From Euperipatoides rowelli (taxonomy: Eukaryota; Onychophora; Udeonychophora; Euonychophora; Peripatopsidae): DNA of 11,905 nucleotides. Position 1 is the stretch's first letter; every line of letters starts with the position of its first letter. A program made the position numbers and the translations under genes. Under the pieces are notes generated by a model. The model did no database searches. It saw only the letters and a list, made by a program, of their open reading frames with translations, and had not been told where the DNA came from. The DNA lies in NCBI GenBank assembly GCA_003024985.2, contig PXIH01S0005501.1, one strand, 5' to 3'. Below are positions 1 through 8,220 of this stretch, in pieces.

Positions 1-89
1 AAATAAATTATTAACTAGTTAAGTTAAAAATTAACCATTATTTTAACTTTTTAACTTAACTTTAACTTTTTAACTCGGTTAATGCTCAT

Positions 90-1920
90 CATTGCTAATC
101 TCAACCAAACATTTTATTCTATACAGACATTTCAATTTTTGTATGGATTTTTTATTCTGTGTTACTATTCCAATTTCAACAAAACCTTTGGTTCAATACT
201 TACTAATTTCAATTTCAACCAAATCTTTTATTATGTGGTACTATTCCAATCTCAGTCAAAACTTTTATGCTATTTCAATTCAACTATATCTTTACTATTT
301 CAATCTCAAAACCTTTATTCATTGCAATTATTTCAATCTAAACCTAACTTTTTATTCAATGCTGCTATAGCCTACTAATCTCACCCAAATATTTTTTTAA
401 ACATTGCTATTCCAATCTCAGCTGTATTTTTTCTTCAGTACTACTTTCTCATCTCATCTAAATGTTTTTTTTTTAATGCAGGCTTATTCAAACAGTGATA
501 TTTCAACCTCAAACAAATTTTTTATTCAATTTTCTATTTCAGTCTTAATCAAACCTTTTATTTACTGTTATCGTTCCAATCTCGACCAGCTTTTTATTCA
601 ATTATATTATGATCTCAATACAACCTTTTAGTCACTGCTAAAATTTCATTTTCTACCAAATAGTTATTGCTACTGTTTCAATCCTAACCAAGTACTTTAT
701 TCAGTGCTACTATTTAAATTTCATTCAAGCCTTTTATTGTGTGCTTCTACTTCAATATTAAACATATTTTTTCAGCTCTTATACTGTATTTCAGTTTTAA
801 CCAAGACAAAGTATTCATTGTTGCTATTTCAATGTCAACCTTTCATTCAATACTACCATGTCATAAACTTTTATTCAGTGTAGTATTTCAATATCAGCTA
901 AATCTTTTATTCACTGTTACTTGTCCATCCTCAACAAACTATTTTATTCACTGTAACTATTTCAATCTAATCAAATTTTTTATTCATGCTACTATTCCAA
1001 TCTCAACCAAACTTTTTATTTAGGCTATTATACCGATCTTAACCGTATTTTTTTATTCAAAGCTACTATTAGCCATCCGTCTCAAACAAGGTTTGAGTCA
1101 GATTACTATTCTAATCATGACAAAACCTTGAATTGAACACTATTATTCCAGTCTCAACCTAACATTTGATTCACTACCTTTTTTTTCTACTCTCAGCTAA
1201 AAATTTTATGCAATGCTATTTCAATCCCAAATAATAATAAAATTTTATTAGTGAAGNTATTCTAATCTTAACCAAATATTTTAGTCATTGGTATTATTCC
1301 ATTCTTAGCTAGACATTTTAATTAATGATACCATTTCAATCACCACCAAACTTTTATTCATTGTTAATAACTATTTCAATTACATCCAAATTTTTTATTC
1401 ATTGCTTTAATTCCACCAGTCTCAGTCAAACCTTTTATTTAATGCTACTATCGCAGTTTAAACCAAAATTTTCATTCAATTCTATGATTTCAACCTCAAA
1501 CAACTTTTTTATACAGTGTTACTATTCTAGAGTCAACCAAACCTTTTATCTAGTGTTATTAGTCTGCATACAGTCAAACCTTTTTATTAGTGTTACTAAT
1601 TCAATCATAACCTACTCTTCCATTCAGTTACACTATTCCAATCTCATATAGTCATATACTATACATTATTAATATGGAAAACCCAATCAAATCTTTCTTT
1701 CATTTCTACCAATCCATTCTTAGTTAAAATTTATTTAGTTTTATTGTTTTAATCTCAACATAATTTTTCTTCAGTTCAAACAAATCTTGAATTCAGTTTT
1801 TAATATTATTTCCATCTTACTTAATTCTTTTCTCATATAGTATATTTCCAAATCAACTTTACTATTGCTATTCCAATATCAAATAAAATTTCTATTCAAC
1901 ATTACTATTCCAAACTTTAG
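90..1920 (+). repeat. Degenerate minisatellite, ~37-bp unit, roughly 45-50 copies
   Basis: The tract is built from diverged copies of one unit. It can be written as two halves: CTTTTTATTCANTGCTACTA followed by TTYCAATCTCAACCAAA. Spacing between successive CAATYTCA cores is mostly 36-39 bases, with some short units of 25-33. The + strand is pyrimidine-rich and poor in G throughout. Copies differ by many substitutions and small indels, so the array is old. It ends about 70 bases before the acceptor of the first recognised TMC exon and so probably lies in the preceding intron. Several open frames of 75-108 codons cross it, but they only translate the repeat and shift frame as unit lengths vary. 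I do not recognise the family by name. Base 1257 is unresolved. Confidence 0.88.
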
Positions 1921-1991
1921 TTATCAGATTATTTAATAAAAATCTAGAAATATAAATAATAATAACTTTTTTTTTTTTTTTTAAATTTTAG

Positions 1992-2089
1992 TGTTGGGAA
2001 ACATTTGTTGGTCAAAAAATTTACCAATTGACGTTATTGGATTTCTTGATTGTGGTCGGATCCATATTGCTTTTGGATTTTCCTCGCAA
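1992..2089 (+). CDS. TMC (transmembrane channel-like) protein, internal exon with family signature
   Basis: This is an internal exon of 98 nt: 32 whole codons plus two bases (AA) of a split lysine codon. Translation starts CWETFVGQKIYQLTLLD and continues through a hydrophobic stretch (FLIVVGSILLL) to DFPR(K). The opening matches the published TMC signature CWETxVGQEly(K/R)LtvxD almost exactly, with K in place of E after VGQ. TMC proteins are multi-pass membrane proteins related in fold to TMEM16 and OSCA channels; TMC1/2 form the hair-cell mechanotransduction channel. The acceptor is a T-run ending TTTTAG at 1991 and the donor is GTAAGG at 2090. The phase fits the next exon. The subfamily is not certain. 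Upstream exons are outside the window. Confidence 0.93.
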
Positions 2090-2515
2090 GTAAGGTTATC
2101 TATCTTTTTTTTTTTTAAAAAAATAGATGAATTAATATATTGCCTTTATACTAATCTTTGAATTGTAAATGAAAAATAAAGAAAACAATTTGTAGAATAA
2201 CTCATTAGTTTAAATAATTTTTTTAATAATAATTGTGAAAACATTTTTGACTTCATAGTTATATTTAATTTTCTTTAACAAATAATGAATTATTTTATGT
2301 GGATGCTTAGTTTTCCAATGCATGACATTGACAATTCAATCTAATTGTTTCAAAACTGAGGCACATTTCCAGGGGCTCATGTAGTTACAGGCTGTGTATT
2401 TATCACATACTGTAGTTTTCCCTTCAATTCTGTAATGAGTTTTTAGTATTCCATGTCTCATTGCAAGAACGTATTTAAACTAGTTAAAATGGATATAATA
2501 GTATTATACATTCTG

Positions 2516-2531
2516 TACAGTATATACTGTA
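2516..2531. repeat. Perfect 16-bp palindrome TACAGTATATACTGTA
   Basis: The sequence equals its own reverse complement over all 16 bases and is followed at 2546 by another TACTGTA. It joins the two orientations of a heptamer that recurs across the window. Its function is unknown; it may be a remnant of a short inverted-repeat element. Confidence 0.75.
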
Positions 2532-2706
2532 TGTATATGGCTATATACTGTATATGCCTCATTTTGTCAGCCAGTTAGCTGGTCAAATGCCGATCATAAA
2601 ATACATAAAAAAGTCATTTCTATTAAGCTAACTAATTTTGTAAGTAGATAAAATGATTTCCCTATTTAATTACCAAATTTTATATAATGTTTACCGCCAA
2701 GGTATC

Positions 2707-2760
2707 TCATTTGCCTTCTGCTAATAGCACGCGTAGCCAAAGGTCCAGAATTCTACTTAG
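2707..2760 (-). CDS. Candidate minus-strand terminal exon (weak)
   Basis: On the minus strand, a possible acceptor CCATTTTTAG is followed by 17 open codons and TGA, reading LSRILDLWLRVLLAEGK. The segment has noticeably more G+C than its surroundings. It begins in phase 0, which matches the phase at the end of the candidate exon at 2983-3064 and leaves an intron of 222 bases. An ATTAAA poly-A-signal variant lies about 40 bases past the stop (complement of 2665-2670), which is common by chance in such DNA. The pyrimidine tract is poor. I do not recognise the protein. It could be a chance frame, a decayed element, or the end of a gene nested in the TMC intron. Confidence 0.2.
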   Translation of the reverse strand, partial: LSRILDLWLRVLLAEGK

Positions 2761-2982
2761 CTAAAAATGGCCATGAACCCAGAGGTTCATTCTAGCACTC
2801 AACCAGAGAGCTTCAATTTACACTATTAAAGTCCAATATCCTATAAGATTGATTACTGAATATATTTCTATACAAAACGCTTACATAATCACCTACTAAA
2901 GTAAAAATATATCGCTTAAAAATAAATAATAAACATTAATAAGCACAGTTGACAAAATTTAGCCTACTGACAAAAGGAATAC

Positions 2983-3064
2983 CTGGTTATTGCTAAACAA
3001 TTTAGTGAAACGAACCTTCTTAGCTGCTTGACGGATCAGCTGCCTACAAGGGTGCTCGTGTGGC
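2983..3064 (-). CDS. Candidate minus-strand internal exon (weak)
   Basis: On the minus strand, a good acceptor (T-rich tract ending TTTCTTTAG) precedes 82 nt: one base completing a split codon, then 27 open codons. A donor CAG|GTATTC follows. The peptide begins PHEHPCRQLIRQAAKKVRF and ends TKLFSNNQ. G+C is near half here against about a quarter around it. The donor phase agrees with the candidate terminal exon at 2707-2760. No upstream exon of fitting phase was identified, and I cannot match the peptide to a family. It may instead be transposon-derived. Confidence 0.25.
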
Positions 3065-5452
3065 CTAAAGAAATAAAAAAAAATAGCAGATGAAAGTAAA
3101 ACATAATTCTAATACAAAATTAACAAAGAAGAATTTTCTTTATGAGAATTAATCATTCACCACTCCAGACAATGGTGAGTTTAGTTGCTAAGAGTTGCCA
3201 TGGTAAGCAACTTTTTATTCAATAAAAATAAAAATCTTTTCCTTAATATAAAAGAATATCAATACCACAACAGTACCAATTTTTCTCTGAACTTAGAGAA
3301 TTCATTACAAATGGACAAATACGGTAATTATTTAATATATAAAACTTATTTTACACCAAAATAATCAGGCCCGGATTGAAAAAAAAACATTCATGTATTC
3401 ACACTTGACTAAATTTCAATCTAAATAAAAAAAACATCTGGCAAAGAGAGCAATAAAAAATAATAAACAGGAAAAAAAAAAAAAACTTTATATATTCATT
3501 CCTTGTAAGCTAGCAATAATATATCTGAATGAAAATTAAAGAGAAAAGTCCATCAAAGAAAATTGTCCATTTCTGTAATTAAATAGGCTATTTAGTAACT
3601 TGTTGAAGTGTACTATGATAGATCGGTGATTTACTGACTGGTTCTACAAATTGCTACAAGTAAAAATAAAACATGAATGGATATCATTATTAAAAAGATA
3701 GTTATTAAAGATGTTGCTAGCTATTATCGAATGAGGTCTGGAAATGATTATATCAGGCTGGAATCATTACATCAGCTGTGGAAGCAAGTTGGCATATACC
3801 GTTATACTACAGAGTTGGGCTACTGAAATTTGAGCCATAGTGATTTGGAAACTGGTGAAAAACTTTTATTTTAAGAAAGTAGCCCTAAGTGATCTTCATA
3901 TGTTGGGAGTAAGGGCAGAACTTTGTGGATGTAAAGGAAGCTACACATACAGTCAGTGCTGAGCTGTGAAAATTTTAACATTGGACTTGCACATTAGCTA
4001 ACAAGTATTTTTTTTTGCAATGAAAGTACCAAATTGCCACCCTATTCTTATTTATGCCCATCCCAATTTCATTTTCTGTGAATTGATGCAAACTGTATAA
4101 AATTGAGCAAAATTATCATTATAATAAACAGATGCTAAAGAATTTTAAAATTAAAATTTGCTTACTATTTACTGTAAATGCTATTAATTTTAACTTTTAT
4201 AATCTAGTCTTGTACATAATTATGAAATTAATAAATAAATAGAAATTATTTGCTACGAGCTAGCGAGCAAAGTTATCTGCATGGATTACTCCCCAAACAA
4301 CCTATCGTGTTTGATGGTGCACATGACTAAATGGATCTACAGCCTTATTTTTTTATTTACAGTATTAACTTTAACTCCTAAGTTATAAATACTAAGCCCC
4401 AACCCTAATGATAATCAAGAAGTGAAATAAACCTGCTTGGTCAATTTTACTTGACTCTTTCAGCTTAACCATTAACCAATCAGTTGCTTGTTTTTTTTAC
4501 TAATCCATGAGGATAAGTTTACTATGAGTTGTAATACAAAAAAATATATCAATATGTACTGGTTGTTGAGTGGAAAGGAAGAAATAACTGGAAAGTATCA
4601 GGAAACCCCAACAACACAGGATTGTCTTTAAATCTGTTCTTTTTATTTTTACGTTGTAAATAAATATCTGGATACAAACTAGTCAATGGCTTGTTGACCA
4701 ACAGCATAATACAAAGTAAAGCTCCAATTGGAGGTCAAACGTGAAGGGCTGGCTCCTGCCAGTTAACAGTAAGGAAACAAAACAAAATAATTATCTGTCA
4801 TTTGGGCAAGAGCGACCCCTGCAAGTAGTGACAAAGAATTAAATTTTCAATAATCTATATGGCAGAAACGGAACATGTATTCAAATTACATTAAAATGAA
4901 TAATTAGCATTAGTTATAGCCCACGCATTCAAGGAAGTAGACTTGTTTACGACAACTTTATAAACTAGATAATTAGCTACCTGTACATTCACCCAGCCCT
5001 TGCCAACAATTAACAAGAGATGAGTGAAAAAAATGAACATATCAAAAACTAAAGTTAATTCTTCCCCAATACACAAACTAATACCAACAATAATAAAATA
5101 ATGCTTTTATAAATATACTCCATTATATTATATAAGCAATAAACTTTAATACCACTATTTAATTAGTTCCTTAATGCTTTTTATATAATAATCAAGACAT
5201 TTTAATAGTTGTAATCTGAATTTCTTGATAGCAAGTTTAGGTAATATGAGGGGAAAAAACACCAACCAACAAAAATAATGCACATATTGTAAAATATTTA
5301 TTTTATTAGAGTAAAACCTAAGGTAATATATCAATTTTTTACAATAGATAATATACACAGTAAATTATACAGTAATAATAATGTTTCAATCTTTTTGCTA
5401 TGATGATTCATTTTGACTTTTATTAATTATATAACTGTTTATTAATTTTAAG

Positions 5453-5560
5453 ATTAATTGTTACCAACTTTGATAACAAATTAACAAAGCGGATTGGATT
5501 ACCAGAGTTTATTGTGCCTAATCATGTCTTAGATGTAGTTTATACTCAGTGCCTCTGCTG
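5453..5560 (+). CDS. TMC protein, second recognised exon, copy 1
   Basis: This is a 108-nt exon: one base completing the lysine begun at 2088-2089 (AA|A), 35 codons, then TG of a split tryptophan codon. The peptide runs (K)LIVTNFDNKLTKRIGLPEF, then IVPNHVLDVVYTQCLC(W). It covers the loop after one membrane segment and the start of the next, where TMC proteins carry an EF....NVL-like motif and a Q before tryptophan. The donor is GTAAGA at 5561. The acceptor ends TTTTAAG and its upstream tract is T-rich. Joined to the exon at 7598, the split codon becomes TGG (W). Joined to copy 2 it becomes TGA (stop). The slightly better pyrimidine tract suggests this copy may be favoured, which is inference. 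Confidence 0.9.
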
Positions 5561-5642
5561 GTAAGATAATTAATTAAAATTATTGTAAATTTTTATTTTT
5601 TAATTTTTACTATAAATATTTGAAAAATATAAATTTTAAAAG

Positions 5643-5750
5643 ATTAATTGTTACCAACTTTGATAACAAATTAACAAAGCGGATTGGATTACCAGAGTTT
5701 ATTGTGCCTAATCATGTCTTAGATGTAGTTTATACTCAGTGCCTCTGCTG
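5643..5750 (+). CDS. TMC protein, second recognised exon, copy 2
   Basis: All 108 bases are identical to copy 1 at 5453-5560, including the borders AAG| and |GTAAGA, so the encoded peptide is the same. It can splice from 2089 (AA|A, lysine) and to 7598 (TG|G, tryptophan) without loss of frame. The upstream intron would be only 82 bases, about nine-tenths A+T, and the 20 bases before the acceptor are A-rich rather than pyrimidine-rich, so the acceptor looks weaker than that of copy 1. If included together with copy 1, the junction codon is TGA. It may be an alternative exon, a silent duplicate, or an assembly artefact. Confidence 0.75.
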
Positions 5751-5833
5751 GTAAGATAATTAATTAAAATTATTGTAAATTTTTATTTTTTAATTTTTAC
5801 TTTAAATATTTGAAAAATATAAATTTTAAAAGA

Positions 5834-6273
5834 GATTTTAACATGAAGCATAAGCCCGTTATACATTTAAAACCAGGACTATATGTATGCATGTTTCTTT
5901 TCACAATAATTGCTAAATTATTTTTCCGATTTCAATCAAATATGACATACTGTATATGATTTTCACATCTTATGAATGATAATGGTGAAAAGTGCACTCT
6001 TTTGGCCAAAATTAGAAAAAAATTTAATGCAAACATTATTTCAGATTTGGATAGCAAGTAAAAAAAAAATGTACAAGCTTAAGGGAGTTGAGGCAGTGTG
6101 CTTTAACAATTTTCCTTAATTTTTAAATAGTTAGTTTTTTTTTTACTCTTTTTATCCTTGTTGCTTAAAAAATAGACAAAGCTAGATTAGACATTATACC
6201 TTTTGAAAACTAGAACCAGGGACAACTTTAACCCTCGCATCCCCACAGTTCATTTTTTGAGGAAGCTACTAAG
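5834..6273. other. Unassigned AT-rich intron segment
   Basis: I see no exon with TMC similarity and no clear repeat family. Poly-A and poly-T runs are present, and TACTGTA occurs at 5948. The stretch belongs to the intron between the duplicated exon and the exon at 7598. Confidence 0.6.
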
Positions 6274-6301
6274 ATGAAGTTTCTGGCACTTCTATTCGCT
6301 G
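6274..6301 (+). CDS. Candidate signal-peptide exon of a small nested gene (weak)
   Basis: An ATG opens MKFLALLFA, which looks like the start of a secretory signal peptide, and a possible donor CTG|GTAGTG follows after one extra base. Spliced to an acceptor at 6490-6491 (TTCAG), that base plus AA makes a GAA codon and runs straight into the 80-codon frame at 6494. The join would give a precursor of about 90 residues on the same strand as TMC. Unspliced, the ATG frame runs 36 codons to TAA at 6384. The signal-peptide look is seen in the sequence; the splicing is inference, and AT-rich DNA gives such frames by chance. Confidence 0.22.
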
Positions 6302-6491
6302 GTAGTGCAGATGTTTTCTTTTGTTACCAGTTTCCAATAAATATTGTACTTGCCTGGTACATTATTACTGTATTGGTGCTATAAAAAAATCTTACTTGTA
6401 TTAGAAAATTAAAATCCAGATATAAAGCTCCATATAGGATAGTTTCCAAAACCTCTATCAAGTCAGTAACATAGCTAACCTAGAAATTCAG

Positions 6492-6736
6492 AAATGTACA
6501 TATTGACAGACTTTAATCATATGTTTATTAAACAACTAAATGATATACAAAATAACCCTGGGGAGCAAGAGCATACAAAAACCAATAAAAGTAAATACAG
6601 GGGCCATTATTTTAAAAGAAATAAAAAAAATGTAAATAATTCAAATAATACAGATTGTGCATACCATGGATCTTTTCGAAGGGACTGTCCGGAGTGTATA
6701 GGATCGTCAAAAAAACCATTAAGGATTACTATGTGA
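6492..6736 (+). CDS. Small open frame with Cys/His cluster (hypothetical)
   Basis: The open frame starts with ATG at 6494 and runs 80 codons to TGA. The middle is Lys/Asn/His-rich (QEHTKTNKSKYRGHYFKRNK). The C-terminal part holds DCAYHGSFRRDCPEC, a C-x2-H-x6-C-x2-C spacing that could bind zinc or form disulphides, and it ends in a basic tail. The frame is the longest in the intron that is not repeat-derived. I do not recognise the family. A weak acceptor (TTCAG at 6487-6491) precedes it, with other AGs close upstream. No canonical AATAAA was seen soon after the stop. It could be a nested secreted peptide, a transposon fragment, or chance. Confidence 0.3.
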
Positions 6737-7165
6737 ATACCGTTATCCCTCGCCCAGCGGATAAAAACAATTCATATTGACACAATATTTCTTGCATTCG
6801 CAAAGGAAAAAAAAAAAGGTGGGCATAAAACAGTAGGGTTCAATGTCCCTAATATTAATATAGAAAGTGGTCGCCTTTCCCTCTAAAAACAAGGATTGAT
6901 GTTTATCTCATACAAATTTTTAACCATAGTTAAAGTTATGAAATTTGTGCACAAATAACTTACTCAATTGTATTACTCTCTCTTACAAAAAGTTATATAT
7001 ATTTTTTTTTTTTTTTTTTTTNTTTGACTTCATTGAAGGAGGGACGACTTATTCTGGCAGCATTATTTACTTTTTCTTGGCAGTAATGTCCAATGCAGAC
7101 AGTGTTGAATAATCTTTTCAGGCATACTTTTTGTTTACTTCCAAGTTGTCTTTTTAGTCCTATAA
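6737..7165. other. Unassigned intron segment with long poly-T
   Basis: I see no gene here. A poly-T run of about 20 bases ends near the unresolved base at 7022, which may mark assembly trouble or the tail of an old retroposed element. Nothing on either side identifies such an element. Confidence 0.55.
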
Positions 7166-7270
7166 AGCTGTAGTGTGCAAACTTTTCCAGCCGAGAACCC
7201 TAATTGTTAAATTAGCCTTAGATCGACCTCCCAACACTATTTTTTCACAGGGGAGGGGGGAGGGTTAAAA
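7166..7270. mobile_element. hAT-like transposon relic (partial)
   Basis: The run TAGTGTGCAAACTTTTCCAG followed by CCGAGAACCC resembles the ends of many non-autonomous hAT elements, which often begin CAGTGnTTCnCAAACTTTT and continue with CCG.GACCC. It is followed by ATCGACCTCCC and an interrupted G tract at 7250-7264 (GGGGAGGGGGGAGGG). No matching inverted end or 8-bp target duplication was found nearby, so at most one end survives. The family assignment is from memory of such termini. Confidence 0.35.
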
Positions 7271-7597
7271 AATATTAATCATTAATATATGTATATTTTT
7301 TAATTTCTTCTCCCTTTTCTCAAGCTTCTCGTTCAAAAAAGAAGCTGCAATTTCTGAAACTAATGGTGATTCAAAGAAAACCGGTGATATTTTCATAAGG
7401 CCTTTCTGAAGTGATAACTAAATGTACAGTATTATATATAAATATATGTTCATTGTAGCCCAAATAAAACTCAGATATATTTCTAATTTGTAGAAAATAC
7501 TTTTTTTTTACACATTTTTTATTATATTTGTTTTACGTTCATTGTTTGATAAGTTGATGTTTTATATTTTTTTAAACCTTGTTTTTCTTTATTTTAG
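7271..7597. other. Unassigned AT-rich end of intron
   Basis: No coding or repeat feature is supported, apart from the pyrimidine-rich tract and TTTTAG that form the acceptor of the following exon. Confidence 0.6.
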
Positions 7598-7673
7598 GCT
7601 GGGAACTTTGTTTTGCCCGTTTTTACCAACTATTACAGTCTTAAAGTGTTTTATAATATTTATTTTAAAAAAG
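7598..7673 (+). CDS. TMC protein, third recognised exon (membrane segment)
   Basis: This exon is 76 nt: one base completing the split tryptophan (TG|G), then 25 codons. The peptide is (W)LGTLFCPFLPTITVLKC followed by FIIFILKK. It matches the conserved TMC pattern W-(I/L/M)-G-x-x-F-x-P-x-L-P, after which a hydrophobic helix ends in lysines. The acceptor is TTTATTTTAG and the donor is a consensus AAG|GTAAGT. The exon ends in phase 0. No exon that continues the domain was found in the remaining 4.2 kb, so the next one lies beyond the window, or it is too short or diverged for me to see. Confidence 0.92.
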
Positions 7674-8130
7674 GTAAGTTCAATCAATGTAGAATTCATT
7701 ATTAGTGATTGGTAATGCACAATCAAGCTAATATGAAAAATAAGTCATTTAAAAACAATTGTGTTATCAATTTAAGTTTTTTTTTTTCCATTTACAATAT
7801 TTGATAATATTTATTGATTACAACTTGAGTTTAAACACTAAGAAACATAAGTTCATTATAGAATTTCAAATTGAAATTGTATGACTTTTAAAATTATTAT
7901 ATTTGAAATTTATATTTGTTTATTCACTTTTTTACTTTGTAAGTAAACAAGACCAGATGGTCTAACTAAATTAAGTAAACTAAACTGACACACGTACACA
8001 TGGATATAATTTTTTCTTTTTATACTCACCACTGTCACAATGATTTACCTTTTACACCTTGCATTTATGTGATCTGCTTGCGCTGAGTGTAATGCTAGGT
8101 TCATACCGCTTCTCATACATGTGCAATGTG
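7674..8130. other. Start of the downstream TMC intron, unassigned
   Basis: The segment is AT-rich after the GTAAGT donor. I see no open frame of note, no recognised repeat and no continuation of the TMC domain. Confidence 0.6.
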
Positions 8131-8220
8131 CAGGGGTGGATTATGGCCTATGCCAACAAGGCCATAGTCTATGGCCTGGAATTTAAGAGGGCCCATATGG
8201 CCACTGAACACCATAGAGAT
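8131..8220. mobile_element. Possible transposon end with internal inverted repeat
   Basis: The segment opens CAGGGGTGGATTATGG, a form seen at the ends of many hAT-like elements (CAGGGGnGG...), and goes on with GGCC-rich sequence in otherwise AT-rich DNA. It holds a perfect inverted repeat, GGCCATAG-T-CTATGGCC (8160-8176). No opposite end (..CCCCTG) was found downstream, so this would be a fragment. Confidence 0.3.

Larger units (their letters stand above)
2090..5452 (+). other. TMC intron (3.36 kb), mostly unassigned AT-rich DNA
   Basis: This runs from the GTAAGG donor at 2090 to the AAG acceptor at 5450-5452. It is AT-rich with poly-A/T runs. Islands of higher GC sit at about 2700-2830, 2980-3065, 3720-3960 and 4590-4830. 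The first two contain the minus-strand exon candidates listed separately. The other two show only short open stretches and no protein family I recognise. A short motif CAGGCCCGGATT at about 3366 resembles transposon ends but has no partner here. Minus-strand open frames at 4891-5076 and 5155-5358 have no coding signature and look like chance. Confidence 0.7.
5450..5833 (+). repeat. Tandem duplication, two 190-bp copies carrying one TMC exon each
   Basis: Positions 5451-5640 and 5641-5830 align over 190 bases with one difference, A at 5612 against T at 5802, which lies in the intronic part. Each copy holds an acceptor, the 108-nt exon, a donor and 80 bases of AT-rich intron. Three extra bases (AGA, 5831-5833) match the start of the unit. 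Short microhomology (TTTTAA then AGA) lies at the outer edges, as expected of a replication slip or template switch. The near identity means either a recent event or a tandem assembly of two alleles. Confidence 0.95.

Noticed and set aside
82-1651. Five plus-strand open frames of 75-108 codons
   Set aside because: They translate the 37-bp minisatellite; the repeated FQSQ/FNLN/SISTK strings change frame with unit length and have no protein-like features.
3871-3963. Minus-strand 30-codon open stretch after TTTCACAG
   Set aside because: Too short to exceed chance; no recognisable peptide and no partner exon in phase.
4891-5076. Minus-strand 61-codon frame with a hydrophobic stretch
   Set aside because: No recognised motif, no supporting splice sites on both sides, and the length is expected by chance in AT-rich intron.
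5155-5358. Minus-strand 67-codon frame
   Set aside because: Composition is Ile/Leu/Lys/Tyr as expected of AT-rich noncoding DNA; no signature.
6274-6384. Unspliced 36-codon frame beginning MKFLALLFAG
   Set aside because: As an unspliced gene it would be almost entirely hydrophobic with no further support; kept only as a possible signal-peptide exon.
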